The notes below the pieces were generated by a model. That model was not told where the DNA came from, ran no database searches, and saw only the letters and a list, made by a program, of their open reading frames with translations. The position numbers and the translations under genes were made by a program. A DNA stretch of 36,139 bases, from NCBI GenBank assembly GCA_903925285.1, contig CAIYET010000323.1:1-36139 (forward strand), given 5' to 3'. The DNA comes from Candidatus Hydrogenedentota bacterium (GTDB lineage: Bacteria > Hydrogenedentota > Hydrogenedentia > Hydrogenedentales > SLHB01). Position 1 is the first letter of the stretch; each line of letters begins with the position of its first letter. Of this stretch, positions 22,526 to 30,354 are shown piece by piece.

Positions 22526-24994
22526 ATGCGTTTTGAGATGGCTGTGACGGTGCTGGCTTTGTGCGGCGCGGCGATGGGTTCCGAGGAGGCGAATGCGCCC
22601 GCGCGCAAGGCTTCCGCGTGCGAGAATGTGTTGTCGTTGTGGTACCGGCAACCGGCGACGCTCTGGACGGAGGCGTTGCCATTGGGGAATGGGCGGTTGG
22701 GTGCGATGGTGTTCGGCGGTCTGGGCCGGGAACGGATCCAGTTGAACGAAAACAGCCTGTGGTCGGGCGGACCGCAGGACGCGGACAATCCGGAGGCGTT
22801 CAGCCATCTGGCCGAGGTTCGCGCATTGCTCGATGCGGGCAAGTACACCGAGGCGCAAAAACTGACGATCAAAACCATGGTCTGTAAAGGACTCGGTTCG
22901 CATTCGGGCGGTTCGGCACACAATCCATACGGCTGCTATCAAACGCTTGGCGATCTCTATTTCGTATTCGACGAGGACCCGGCCAAAGCCGAGGATTATC
23001 GCCGTGCGCTGGACCTCGATACCGCCGTAGCCACGATCGACTATCGCATCGGCGACGCGCGGTTCCATCGCGAAGCCTTCTCGAGCACGCCCGGCAATCT
23101 GATCGCGATACGTTTCACATGCGACCAGCCCAGGCGAATCGGATTCACGGTGACGCTCGACCGGGATCCGCAACGCGCGTCGCATCCGTGGAAGAACGAT
23201 TCGAGACTCGAACCATGGGATAGCGTCGAGGAGACTGAAGCGCCGATTCGCGCCAAGGCCGTCGGCGCAGGCACGCTGATCATGCGCGGGCGCGCGTGGG
23301 ACGGCAAAGGGATGCGGTTCGAGACGCGGTTGCACGTCGTCGCCGAGGGTGGCGAATGTAAGGCCGCCGGGAATGCCCTTACTGTGCGCAACGCCAACAC
23401 CGTCACGTTGTTGTTGGCTGCGGCGACGGATTATCGCGGCAAAGATCCGAAACGTGCCGTTAAACAGGCCCTGAACGCCGCAGCCGCGAAATCGTTCGAC
23501 GCATTGCGCGCGGCACATGTCGCCGACTATCAAACGCTTTTCCGGCGCGTATCGCTCGAACTCGGCGGCGTGGAAGCGGCGGCGTACCCAACCGACGAGC
23601 GGCTGAAAGCGGTTGCCGGAGGCACGTCCGATCCCGCGCTCGAAGCGTTGTACTTCCAGTTCGCTCGATATCTGCTGATTTCGAGTTCGCGTCCCGGCGG
23701 CCTGCCCGCGAATTTGCAAGGCCTATGGTGCGACCATTTTCAGTCGCCGTGGAATTGCGACTACCATCACAACATTAACGACCAGATGAATTATTGGCTG
23801 GCCGAGGTTGGCAACCTCTCCGAATGCCACCGCCCCTTCCTCGAATACATCGATTCATTGCGCGAGCCAGGCCGAAAGACCGCACGGGTTCATTACGGCG
23901 CGCAGGGCTGGGTCGTACACACGATCTCGAACGTCTGGGGGTTCACGTCGCCGGGCGAACACCCCGGTTGGGGCCAGTTCACCGCGGCGGGCGCGTGGCT
24001 GTGCCAGCATCTTTGGGAGCATTACGCGTTCGGCGGCGACCGCGCCTATCTCGAATGGGCGTATCCCATCATGAAAGAATCCGCAGTCTTCTACCTCGAC
24101 TTCCTCGTCGCGGAACCCCGGCATGGCTGGCTCGTGACCAGTCCATCGAACTCGCCGGAGAATAAGTTTCGCACGGCCGACGGACAGGAGGCCAACGTCT
24201 GCGCGGGACCTTCGATGGACATGGAAATCCTTCGCGACCTATTTACCCACTGCATTAAAACATCGGAAATCTTGGGGATCGACGCGGATTTCCGCGCAAA
24301 GGTCGAAGCCACTCGCGCCAAACTCGCCCCGCCGCAAATCGGCAAGCACGGCCAGCTTCAGGAATGGCTCGAAGATTTCGACGAAACGGAACCGGGCCAT
24401 CGTCACATGTCGCACCTGTTCGCGCTGCATCCGGGCAACGAGATTACGCCGCGCGGAACGCCGGACCTCGCACGGGCCGCGCGCACATCGCTCACCCGGC
24501 GGCTCGAGAACGGCGGCGGCCACACGGGTTGGAGCCGCGCATGGATCGTCAACTTCTGGGCACGCCTCGAAGACGGCGTCAAGGCGGAAGAAAACGTGCG
24601 TGCGCTTCTTGCGAAATCGACCTTGCCCAATCTGTTCGACAACCACCCGCCTTTCCAGATTGACGGCAATTTCGGCGGTGCGGCGGGTATCGCCGAGATG
24701 CTTTTGCAAAGCCACGCCGGCGAGATCGCCCTGCTGCCCGCGTTGCCCGAAGCGTGGCCCGCAGGAAATGTCAAGGGCCTGCGCGCGCGTGGCGGATTCG
24801 AGATCGACATGACATGGCGCGACGGCAAATTGACACATGCGGCGATCCGTTCGATGCTTGGCAACGACTGCGTATTGCGGAACAATACCGCCGTGAAGGT
24901 GACGGAAGACGGCCAGCCCGTTGCCCTCGATACAACAGCGCCGAACGTGTTCACCTTCAAGACCAAGCCCGGCGGGAACTATATGGTAGAATAG
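22526..24994 (+). CDS. GH95 family alpha-L-fucosidase, exported
   Basis: An 822-residue glycoside hydrolase of family GH95. A short signal peptide (about 1-18) is followed by the N-terminal beta domain ([20 protein letters not shown], then [10 protein letters not shown]), typical of AfcA-type fucosidases. Catalytic positions are conserved: general acid Glu545 in SPSNSPEN, Asn416/Asn418 in [11 protein letters not shown] that position the water, and Asp713 in FQIDGNFGG. The family hydrolyses alpha-1,2-linked L-fucose (some members act on galactose) with inversion. GAGGAG is 6-7 bases before the ATG, supporting this start. Expression might be governed by the divergent Fis-type protein and the hairpin upstream. 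With the GH38-like enzyme downstream it suggests degradation of complex fucosylated glycans. pfkA begins 41 bases after its stop. Confidence 0.95.
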   Translation: MRFEMAVTVLALCGAAMGSEEANAPARKASACENVLSLWYRQPATLWTEALPLGNGRLGAMVFGGLGRERIQLNENSLWSGGPQDADNPEAFSHLAEVRALLDAGKYTEAQKLTIKTMVCKGLGSHSGGSAHNPYGCYQTLGDLYFVFDEDPAKAEDYRRALDLDTAVATIDYRIGDARFHREAFSSTPGNLIAIRFTCDQPRRIGFTVTLDRDPQRASHPWKNDSRLEPWDSVEETEAPIRAKAVGAGTLIMRGRAWDGKGMRFETRLHVVAEGGECKAAGNALTVRNANTVTLLLAAATDYRGKDPKRAVKQALNAAAAKSFDALRAAHVADYQTLFRRVSLELGGVEAAAYPTDERLKAVAGGTSDPALEALYFQFARYLLISSSRPGGLPANLQGLWCDHFQSPWNCDYHHNINDQMNYWLAEVGNLSECHRPFLEYIDSLREPGRKTARVHYGAQGWVVHTISNVWGFTSPGEHPGWGQFTAAGAWLCQHLWEHYAFGGDRAYLEWAYPIMKESAVFYLDFLVAEPRHGWLVTSPSNSPENKFRTADGQEANVCAGPSMDMEILRDLFTHCIKTSEILGIDADFRAKVEATRAKLAPPQIGKHGQLQEWLEDFDETEPGHRHMSHLFALHPGNEITPRGTPDLARAARTSLTRRLENGGGHTGWSRAWIVNFWARLEDGVKAEENVRALLAKSTLPNLFDNHPPFQIDGNFGGAAGIAEMLLQSHAGEIALLPALPEAWPAGNVKGLRARGGFEIDMTWRDGKLTHAAIRSMLGNDCVLRNNTAVKVTEDGQPVALDTTAPNVFTFKTKPGGNYMVE

Positions 24995-25035
24995 CGGCCA
25001 ACGTTGGAATGTGGCGAGAAAGCGGAGTCGCGTGC

Positions 25036-26160
25036 ATGGCTGAGATATCGAAGAATGCCAATCGGGTTAAGTCGATAGGGATATTGACGTCGGGAGGCGA
25101 TTGTCCCGGACTGAATGCCGTCATTCGCGCCATCGTCCGAGCCGTGGCCCACGAAGGTGTCGAGGTCTTCGGATTTCTCGAGGGCTTCACGGGGCTTGTC
25201 GAGAACCGGTTCCAGACGCTGAGCGACGCGGATTGCAGCGGTTTGCTCACGGTGGGCGGGACTATCCTCCGGACGAGTCGCAACAAGCCGAACAAGATGC
25301 CCACACCCGATGGCGGGGTCCGCGATATGACCGGCGCCGCCATCGAGACGTACCGCCGCATGAATCTCGATTGCCTCGTGTGTCTGGGCGGCGGCGGCAC
25401 GCAGAAGAGCGCGTTTCATCTCATGAGCGAAGGCGGGATCAATGTAGTCACCGCGCCAAAGACGATCGACAACGATGTGTTCGGCACGGACATCTGCTTC
25501 GGATACGACACGGGCATGACCATCGGCGCCGAGGCGATCGACCGCCTGCACACGACGGCTTCGAGCCACCACCGCGTCATGATCGTGGACGTCATGGGCC
25601 ATAACACGGGCTGGCTCGCATTAGGCTCCGGCGTGGCCAGCGGAGCGGACGTCATCCTAATTCCCGAAATCCCGTATTCGCTCAACGTCGTCGCCGAGTC
25701 GCTTCTCGAACGCATGCGCCACGGCAAGAGGTTCAGCATCGTCGTCGTCGCGGAAGGCGCGACCGAAACGGTTGCCGAGCCCTCGCGAAAACGTGCGGAC
25801 CGAGCCAAAGCCTCCGAATTGAAGAACAAGGAGGCGTCTTCCTCTCAGCCGAAGAGCATTATATTGGCCGAGTATCTCCAGAGCGCCACGGGACTCGAGA
25901 CGCGCATCTCATCGCTGGGTTATCTGCAACGCGGCGGGATCCCGACGCCTGCAGACCGAATCCTTTGCACAGCCTTTGGCGCCAAAGCGGCCGAACTGGT
26001 GCTGACGCGCAAATTCGGAAACATGGTGGCCAAACGCGGGGAAGATTTTGTTCCGGTGCCGCTAAAGGATGTAGCCGGCAAGAGGCGCGCAGTACCGCTC
26101 GACCACCCGTTGCTCCAAGCCGCCCGCGCGGTCAACACATGTTTGGGCGATCGCACGTAA
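25036..26160 (+). CDS. 6-phosphofructokinase
   Basis: A 374-residue PfkA-family enzyme with ILTSGGDCPGLNAVIR at the nucleotide/phosphate loop, the LGGGGTQKSA loop, catalytic PKTIDNDV and substrate-binding VMGHNTGWLALGSG. It phosphorylates fructose 6-phosphate to fructose 1,6-bisphosphate. The GGGG loop in place of the GGDG of E. coli PfkA, together with PKTIDND, places it in a less-studied clade, so the phosphoryl donor (ATP or PPi) cannot be assigned by eye. A basic insertion with AEPSRKRADRAKASELKNKE precedes the C-terminal fructose-6-phosphate site. The ATG at 25036 is chosen because GGAG lies about 9 bases upstream. It may be co-transcribed with the fucosidase. Confidence 0.93.
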   Translation: MAEISKNANRVKSIGILTSGGDCPGLNAVIRAIVRAVAHEGVEVFGFLEGFTGLVENRFQTLSDADCSGLLTVGGTILRTSRNKPNKMPTPDGGVRDMTGAAIETYRRMNLDCLVCLGGGGTQKSAFHLMSEGGINVVTAPKTIDNDVFGTDICFGYDTGMTIGAEAIDRLHTTASSHHRVMIVDVMGHNTGWLALGSGVASGADVILIPEIPYSLNVVAESLLERMRHGKRFSIVVVAEGATETVAEPSRKRADRAKASELKNKEASSSQPKSIILAEYLQSATGLETRISSLGYLQRGGIPTPADRILCTAFGAKAAELVLTRKFGNMVAKRGEDFVPVPLKDVAGKRRAVPLDHPLLQAARAVNTCLGDRT

Positions 26161-26164
26161 CTAA

Positions 26165-26190
26165 GCTGTAGGCAATGTTGCTCCTACAGC
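26165..26190. terminator. Stem-loop between convergent pfk and ppiD-like genes
   Basis: GCTGTAGG (26165-26172) pairs perfectly with CCTACAGC (26183-26190) around a 10-base loop, 4 bases after the pfk stop. No T-run follows, so it is not a classical intrinsic terminator. It shares the CTGTAGG/CCTACAG unit with the hairpin at 22440-22492 and may be another member of the heptamer family. Confidence 0.45.
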
Positions 26191-26203
26191 CTTAAAGCCT
26201 CAG

Positions 26204-28156
26204 TTATTCGGAAGCCGACGGACCGAGATCGACCTTGTGTGATTGGACCGGTGCGTGTTGCAGCGGCGCGGGTTCCTTGGCTTGTTCTTTCTCTTTCGTC
26301 TGATCGCCTTCTTCCTTGCCGATGCCGAGAAGCTTGTTGAGCTGGTCGTAATCGCGCGTGATGGCGATTTCCTTGCCGCGGCGTTCGCGCAGATCGGCCA
26401 AGTAATCCATCAGCAACTGCGAGCGTTTCGCGCTAAGCGCGCCTTTGCGCAACTGTTCTTCTTCCTTCGGCCAATCGTCCTGCCACGATTTCTCGTCCGG
26501 TCCGGTTTTCTTGACGAGTTCGGCAAAATAGAGATCCCCGCGGAAACCTTTCAACGGTCCGGCAAACGCGCCCGGCTCTTTGTGGCCGAGGGCGTCATAC
26601 ACTTCGACGGTCTGAACGTAAATCTGCTCGCTGAACAGGAAATCGCGGCGCGTGAATTCTTTCGACTCTTTGATTTCGAGTTTGAGTTCCGGGGCCTTCG
26701 CGACGACCTCGGGCAACGAATGCGCTTCCGCCGCGAGCTTGTCGCCCAACTTCGCCAACTCGTCCGTGCGCTCCGGCGAACGGCGAAGGGTTTCGATGGC
26801 ATCCTTGGCCACCTTGTCCTTCACCGCTTCGAGCGGCTGCTGGACCGGCGGGTCGATTTGCAACACCTTCGCGACATAGAGATTGCCGCGCGCCTTAATC
26901 ACCTCCGAAAACTCATCAAGCGCGACCTTCGCCACGCCGTTACGGAACGCATAAGCGTCTTCTTTCGCAACATTCTCGATGCTCTCGCTGTCCGTGGCGA
27001 CGCCTTGCGCCGTCATAACCGTCAAGCCCGCTTCGGTCGCGGCCGCTTTCAGGTCGCCGGTCTCCTTCGCCTTCGCGAACAGTTGGCCCCCTTTATCCTC
27101 ACGGGCCTTGAGTTCGGCGTCGTCGAGTTTTGGACGGATCACGATCTCGCGCGCCTTCACGCTACGCGCGCCGGTCTTTTCATCCGTGCGTTCCTGCTCG
27201 ACCTTGTAGATGTAGTAAGCGCCGAACGACTCGATCGGATCGCTGGCCGCGCCCACTGGCAACGCGAGGAGCGCCTTGATGTGATCGGGATCGTTTGGAC
27301 TGGGGGCGACCCAATCCATCTCGCCGCCCTTCTCCGCGTCAGGCCCTTGGGAATTCTGCTTGGCGAGTTCCGCAAAATCCGAACCCTCGCGCGCGCGTTT
27401 CACAACATCGTCCACCAACGCCGGACGCGCCACGGCCAACGACACGGCAGCGAATTCGACATTGCGTTTCTCGGGAAGTTGGTAGCGCGAAGGATCCTTA
27501 TCGTACTCGGCTTTGATCTGTTCTTCGGTTGGCGTGATATCGGGGTCGATCTTGACGTACCGGATTTGGATCTTCGTGTGGTTGTCTTCGAATTGCTTGC
27601 GAAGATCCGTTTCGAGCACCCGCGCAGACGCCATCACTTCACGCACGAACAACTCGCGCCCAACCTGGCCGCGCAACTCTTCGTAAATCACGTTCCAATT
27701 GCGGCCTTGATCCGAACCGATCCACGAGTTCCACAACGCCGGATTGAAATTGCCTTTGTCGTCCTGAAACGCAGCTTCCTTCTTGAGTCGTTCGATCAAC
27801 AACGTCTTGTCGAGCGTGAAATCGGCCTTCTGAACTTCCACCGTCAGCAGCGACGAATCGATCATGCTGTCCAACACGCGCTCTGCCGTGCCGTCTTTGG
27901 CCAGGTCTTGCCGCGATGGACGTTCGCCTCCCTTGCCGCGGCGCTCGATCTCGGCATTCAGGCGCTGCTCGAATTCCGCAGCCACGATCGGCACGTTGCC
28001 CACGGTGGCCACGGGCTTGGGACCCGTGGATCCACTTTTCCCACGCGCGGCACGCGAACGTCCCGCGTATCCACCCCACACAACGAATGGGCCTATGATC
28101 AGAACGATCAAGACCGTGAGAATCGATTTCTTGTACTTACGCATCAAGTGTACCAC
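26204..28156 (-). CDS. PpiD/SurA-like membrane-anchored peptidyl-prolyl isomerase
   Basis: A 650-residue protein with a short cytoplasmic basic N-terminus (RKYKK), one membrane helix (about 11-30) and a long periplasmic part, the PpiD layout. A SurA_N-like domain (about 45-180; VATVGNVPIVAAEFEQRL) is followed by a parvulin-like PpiC region around FAELAKQNSQGPDAEKGGEM and VGAASDPIESFGAYYIYKV. The second half is helical and charged, ending in a Lys/Glu-rich tail. PpiD-type proteins assist folding of outer-membrane and periplasmic proteins leaving the Sec translocon, and in this organism clients could include the secretin and exported hydrolases. I prefer a GTG start at 28156 because GGAGGG sits 10 bases upstream; an ATG at 28144 has no such site. 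Catalytic activity of the parvulin region is uncertain. Confidence 0.88.
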   Translation of the reverse strand: MVHLMRKYKKSILTVLIVLIIGPFVVWGGYAGRSRAARGKSGSTGPKPVATVGNVPIVAAEFEQRLNAEIERRGKGGERPSRQDLAKDGTAERVLDSMIDSSLLTVEVQKADFTLDKTLLIERLKKEAAFQDDKGNFNPALWNSWIGSDQGRNWNVIYEELRGQVGRELFVREVMASARVLETDLRKQFEDNHTKIQIRYVKIDPDITPTEEQIKAEYDKDPSRYQLPEKRNVEFAAVSLAVARPALVDDVVKRAREGSDFAELAKQNSQGPDAEKGGEMDWVAPSPNDPDHIKALLALPVGAASDPIESFGAYYIYKVEQERTDEKTGARSVKAREIVIRPKLDDAELKAREDKGGQLFAKAKETGDLKAAATEAGLTVMTAQGVATDSESIENVAKEDAYAFRNGVAKVALDEFSEVIKARGNLYVAKVLQIDPPVQQPLEAVKDKVAKDAIETLRRSPERTDELAKLGDKLAAEAHSLPEVVAKAPELKLEIKESKEFTRRDFLFSEQIYVQTVEVYDALGHKEPGAFAGPLKGFRGDLYFAELVKKTGPDEKSWQDDWPKEEEQLRKGALSAKRSQLLMDYLADLRERRGKEIAITRDYDQLNKLLGIGKEEGDQTKEKEQAKEPAPLQHAPVQSHKVDLGPSASE

Positions 28157-28287
28157 GATGCGGATACCCTCCAAAAAGACAAGTCCAGATTCCCCAAGCG
28201 TCTATCGCGTTCGGAAAATCGCCAACACCATACGGAAAACCCATAGAGCCTAGCACATGAATGCCGATCCGCGCAAATCCGAAAGAA

Positions 28288-28329
28288 AGGCGTCAGGCTC
28301 TTCATCCTCAAGCCTGAAGCCTGAAGCCT
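28288..28329. repeat. Heptamer inverted repeat
   Basis: AGGCGTCAGGCT (28288-28299) is complementary, with one mismatch, to AGCCTGAAGCCT (from 28311), and the right side contains more than two GAAGCCT-type units (28311-28329). TTCATCC, the complement of the GGATGAA unit, lies in the loop. The element sits in the gap between the divergent ppiD-like and MFS genes. Confidence 0.7.
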
Positions 28330-28428
28330 TTGAATACCCCTTATGCCGGTGATATGCTTTCCGGAGTGGAGAGCCGTCCCGGTTCTTCCGTGTTACTGTA
28401 ATAAATATAGAGCCTGCATAAGCCGCCA

Positions 28429-29832
28429 ATGGAATCTCGCGACGAAGCGCCCTCACGATGGGGCATGAAGTATTGGTGGAGGCGTGTGCCGATTTTGTCG
28501 GGCTTGCAGGAACTCGATCCGGCGCCTCGTCGCTTCCTGCTGTTCATCGTGTTCAATGTCGTCTCGTGGCAATGCATCATCGGTCCGGCATTGGTGCTGT
28601 TCGCGCGCAAAATCGAGATGCCGCCGTCATGGGTCGGCTTCCTGATCTCGTTCACGCCGTTGTCAATGCTGCTCGTCGTGGCGACGGGGCTTCTGGTAAC
28701 GCGATACGGCGCGAAACGCGTCATGTTCGTCGCGTGGACATTGCGCAACCTGATCGCGTGCCTTGTATTTACGATGCCGTGGGCCATGGCGCGATGGGGA
28801 GCGGCCTCGGGCGGATACGTGCTGATGGCGGCGACCTTCGGGTTCTGCCTGATGCGCGCGGTGGGCGTCGGCGGTTGGTTCCCGTGGCTGCACGAGGTCG
28901 TCCCGGAACCGCAACGCGGGATCTATTTCAGTTCGGAAGCGGCCATTGCGCAATTGCTGAACGTGGTCATCGCGCTGTTCCAGGCGTGGGTGCTTCGCGG
29001 CGATCCGGGTCCGGAACGCTTCATCGCGATCTACGCCGTTGGCATCGCGGCCGGTTTTATCAGCACGATTTGGATGTACCGCATTCCGGGCGGACGCGGC
29101 TCGACGACGCCCGTGACGATCCGGTCCGACATGGCGGCATACCGGCGTACGCTGTCGGATCGCCCGTTCATGCTATTCATCGTCGTGGCATCGCTGTGCT
29201 TCTCCGCAACCTCGTGGCTCGGCTCGGCCTCGGTGTTATACTTGCGCGACGCGCTCGGCATCTCGTCGCGCTTCATCATGATCGTCATGGCGGCCAGCAG
29301 CGTGTGCATCATGCTGACCATCCGACATTGGGCGCGGTTCGCAGAACGCAACGGCAGCGCGCAAGCCATGTGCCTTTCGCTGACCGGTCACGCCATTGCC
29401 TCGGCGGCCTTTCTGCTGTTGTGGCCGGGCGCGGCATGGAACGCGTGGCTCATGGCGCCGATCATGATCGTCGCAAGCGTGTTCGGTTCCGCATTCTGGA
29501 TGACGACCCACCGCGCGATGTTGAGCCAGGTTAAGGCGTCCGACCGCGTCGGCTACGCGAACGCCTGGACCATGGGCACATCGCTCCTGCTCGGTCTGAC
29601 GCCCATCGCCGCCGGACTGATCATCGACCATGGTGGGATCTGGGGATTCCGGACTTGTTTCCTGATCGCCAGCGTCGGTAGCCTCGTCTGCGCCCAAGCC
29701 TGCCTGCACGTAGCAAAGGACACCGCGCTACCCGTCGCCACCCGCCGCAACGTCCCCATTTTCCTACGACCCGCATACATCTTGGGCCGTACCGTGCGGA
29801 TCACACTCGGACGCGATGAGAGCAACCGCTGA
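28429..29832 (+). CDS. Major facilitator superfamily (MFS) transporter
   Basis: A 467-residue membrane protein with about twelve hydrophobic helices in two halves separated by a central charged loop (about residues 220-245). After helix 2 it has TRYGAKRVMF, a variant of the MFS loop 2-3 GxxxDRxGRR motif. The layout fits sugar or drug transporters of the MFS, but no substrate-specific signature is recognisable. The surrounding glycosidase genes make import of released sugars an attractive guess, not a demonstrated one. The start at 28429 has a weak ribosome-binding site; an ATG at 28465, preceded by GGGG, is an alternative. The next gene on the plus strand begins 276 bases later, beyond a large inverted repeat. 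Confidence 0.86.
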   Translation: MESRDEAPSRWGMKYWWRRVPILSGLQELDPAPRRFLLFIVFNVVSWQCIIGPALVLFARKIEMPPSWVGFLISFTPLSMLLVVATGLLVTRYGAKRVMFVAWTLRNLIACLVFTMPWAMARWGAASGGYVLMAATFGFCLMRAVGVGGWFPWLHEVVPEPQRGIYFSSEAAIAQLLNVVIALFQAWVLRGDPGPERFIAIYAVGIAAGFISTIWMYRIPGGRGSTTPVTIRSDMAAYRRTLSDRPFMLFIVVASLCFSATSWLGSASVLYLRDALGISSRFIMIVMAASSVCIMLTIRHWARFAERNGSAQAMCLSLTGHAIASAAFLLLWPGAAWNAWLMAPIMIVASVFGSAFWMTTHRAMLSQVKASDRVGYANAWTMGTSLLLGLTPIAAGLIIDHGGIWGFRTCFLIASVGSLVCAQACLHVAKDTALPVATRRNVPIFLRPAYILGRTVRITLGRDESNR

Positions 29833-29935
29833 GATCCCGTGAAGAAATCGATGGCATGTGGTAGGTGGTGAACAAGACAGTTGTTCCCGAACGGGTCGTG
29901 AGTGTATATTTCGACCGCACGATGAACCTAAAAAA

Positions 29936-30085
29936 GGCAGTAGGAGTCCATGGACGCTCATCGAAAGTGTGGACATAGTGGACGAGAATAGGATTCACCC
30001 AGCGGGTGAGTCCCATTTGCGTCCACTCCGTCCACAAAGTCCACTACGTCCACACTTTCGACGAATCCCCAGAGATCCTACTGCC
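29936..30085. repeat. Large nested inverted repeat upstream of the DUF2283 gene
   Basis: Three tiers of complementary arms are nested. GGCAGTAGGA (29936-29945) pairs with TCCTACTGCC (30076-30085). A 26-base arm (29958-29983) pairs with 30039-30064 with two mismatches and contains GTGGAC-type short repeats. TCACCC pairs with GGGTGA in the centre (around 29995-30009). The region lacks an ORF and ends 23 bases before the DUF2283 start. It could be a miniature inverted-repeat element or a structured leader. Confidence 0.7.
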
Positions 30086-30108
30086 GTTTCTAGGGTGAAA
30101 GGCAGATT

Positions 30109-30282
30109 ATGAAACTGACGGTTGACCGCGAAGCAGACGCGCTTTATCTGCGCCTGGACGATTCCCCCATCGTCGAGTCGGAGGAAGTGTCACCGGGCGT
30201 GGTGCTGGATTTCAACGGGCAGAACCAAGTGGTCGGCATTGAAATGCTGGACCTCTCGAAGCGCGCCCCGCACGCTTGTTGA
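30109..30282 (+). CDS. DUF2283 family protein, C-terminus lost by probable frameshift
   Basis: A 57-residue frame (MKLTVDREADALYLRLDD, then VESEEVSPGVVLDFN and VVGIEMLDLSKRAP) that clearly resembles DUF2283 small proteins. Family members usually continue after the SKR motif with about a dozen residues. Here the frame runs into HAC and a stop at 30280. Adding one C to the CCCC run near 30267-30270 would continue as ARLLNAQALEFVTV and stop at 30312-30314, giving the expected 68-residue length. This suggests a one-base deletion or sequencing error. DUF2283 genes often sit beside DUF4258 partners and are suspected toxin-antitoxin-like modules; no DUF4258 partner is seen. The gene follows a large inverted repeat. 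Confidence 0.75.
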   Translation: MKLTVDREADALYLRLDDSPIVESEEVSPGVVLDFNGQNQVVGIEMLDLSKRAPHAC

Positions 30283-30354
30283 ATGCTCAAGCGCTGGAGT
30301 TCGTGACCGTTTGATGGCGTCGGCGAGCAGGAGGCGCGGTGGTCTTGCGCCACG

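Noticed and set aside
26243-28246. A 667-codon open frame on the plus strand, antisense to the PpiD-like gene
   Set aside because: The minus-strand protein has a clear membrane helix, SurA_N and parvulin-like motifs. The antisense frame has an improbable Arg/Phe/Leu-rich composition and no domain, as expected for an antisense frame over a GC-rich gene.
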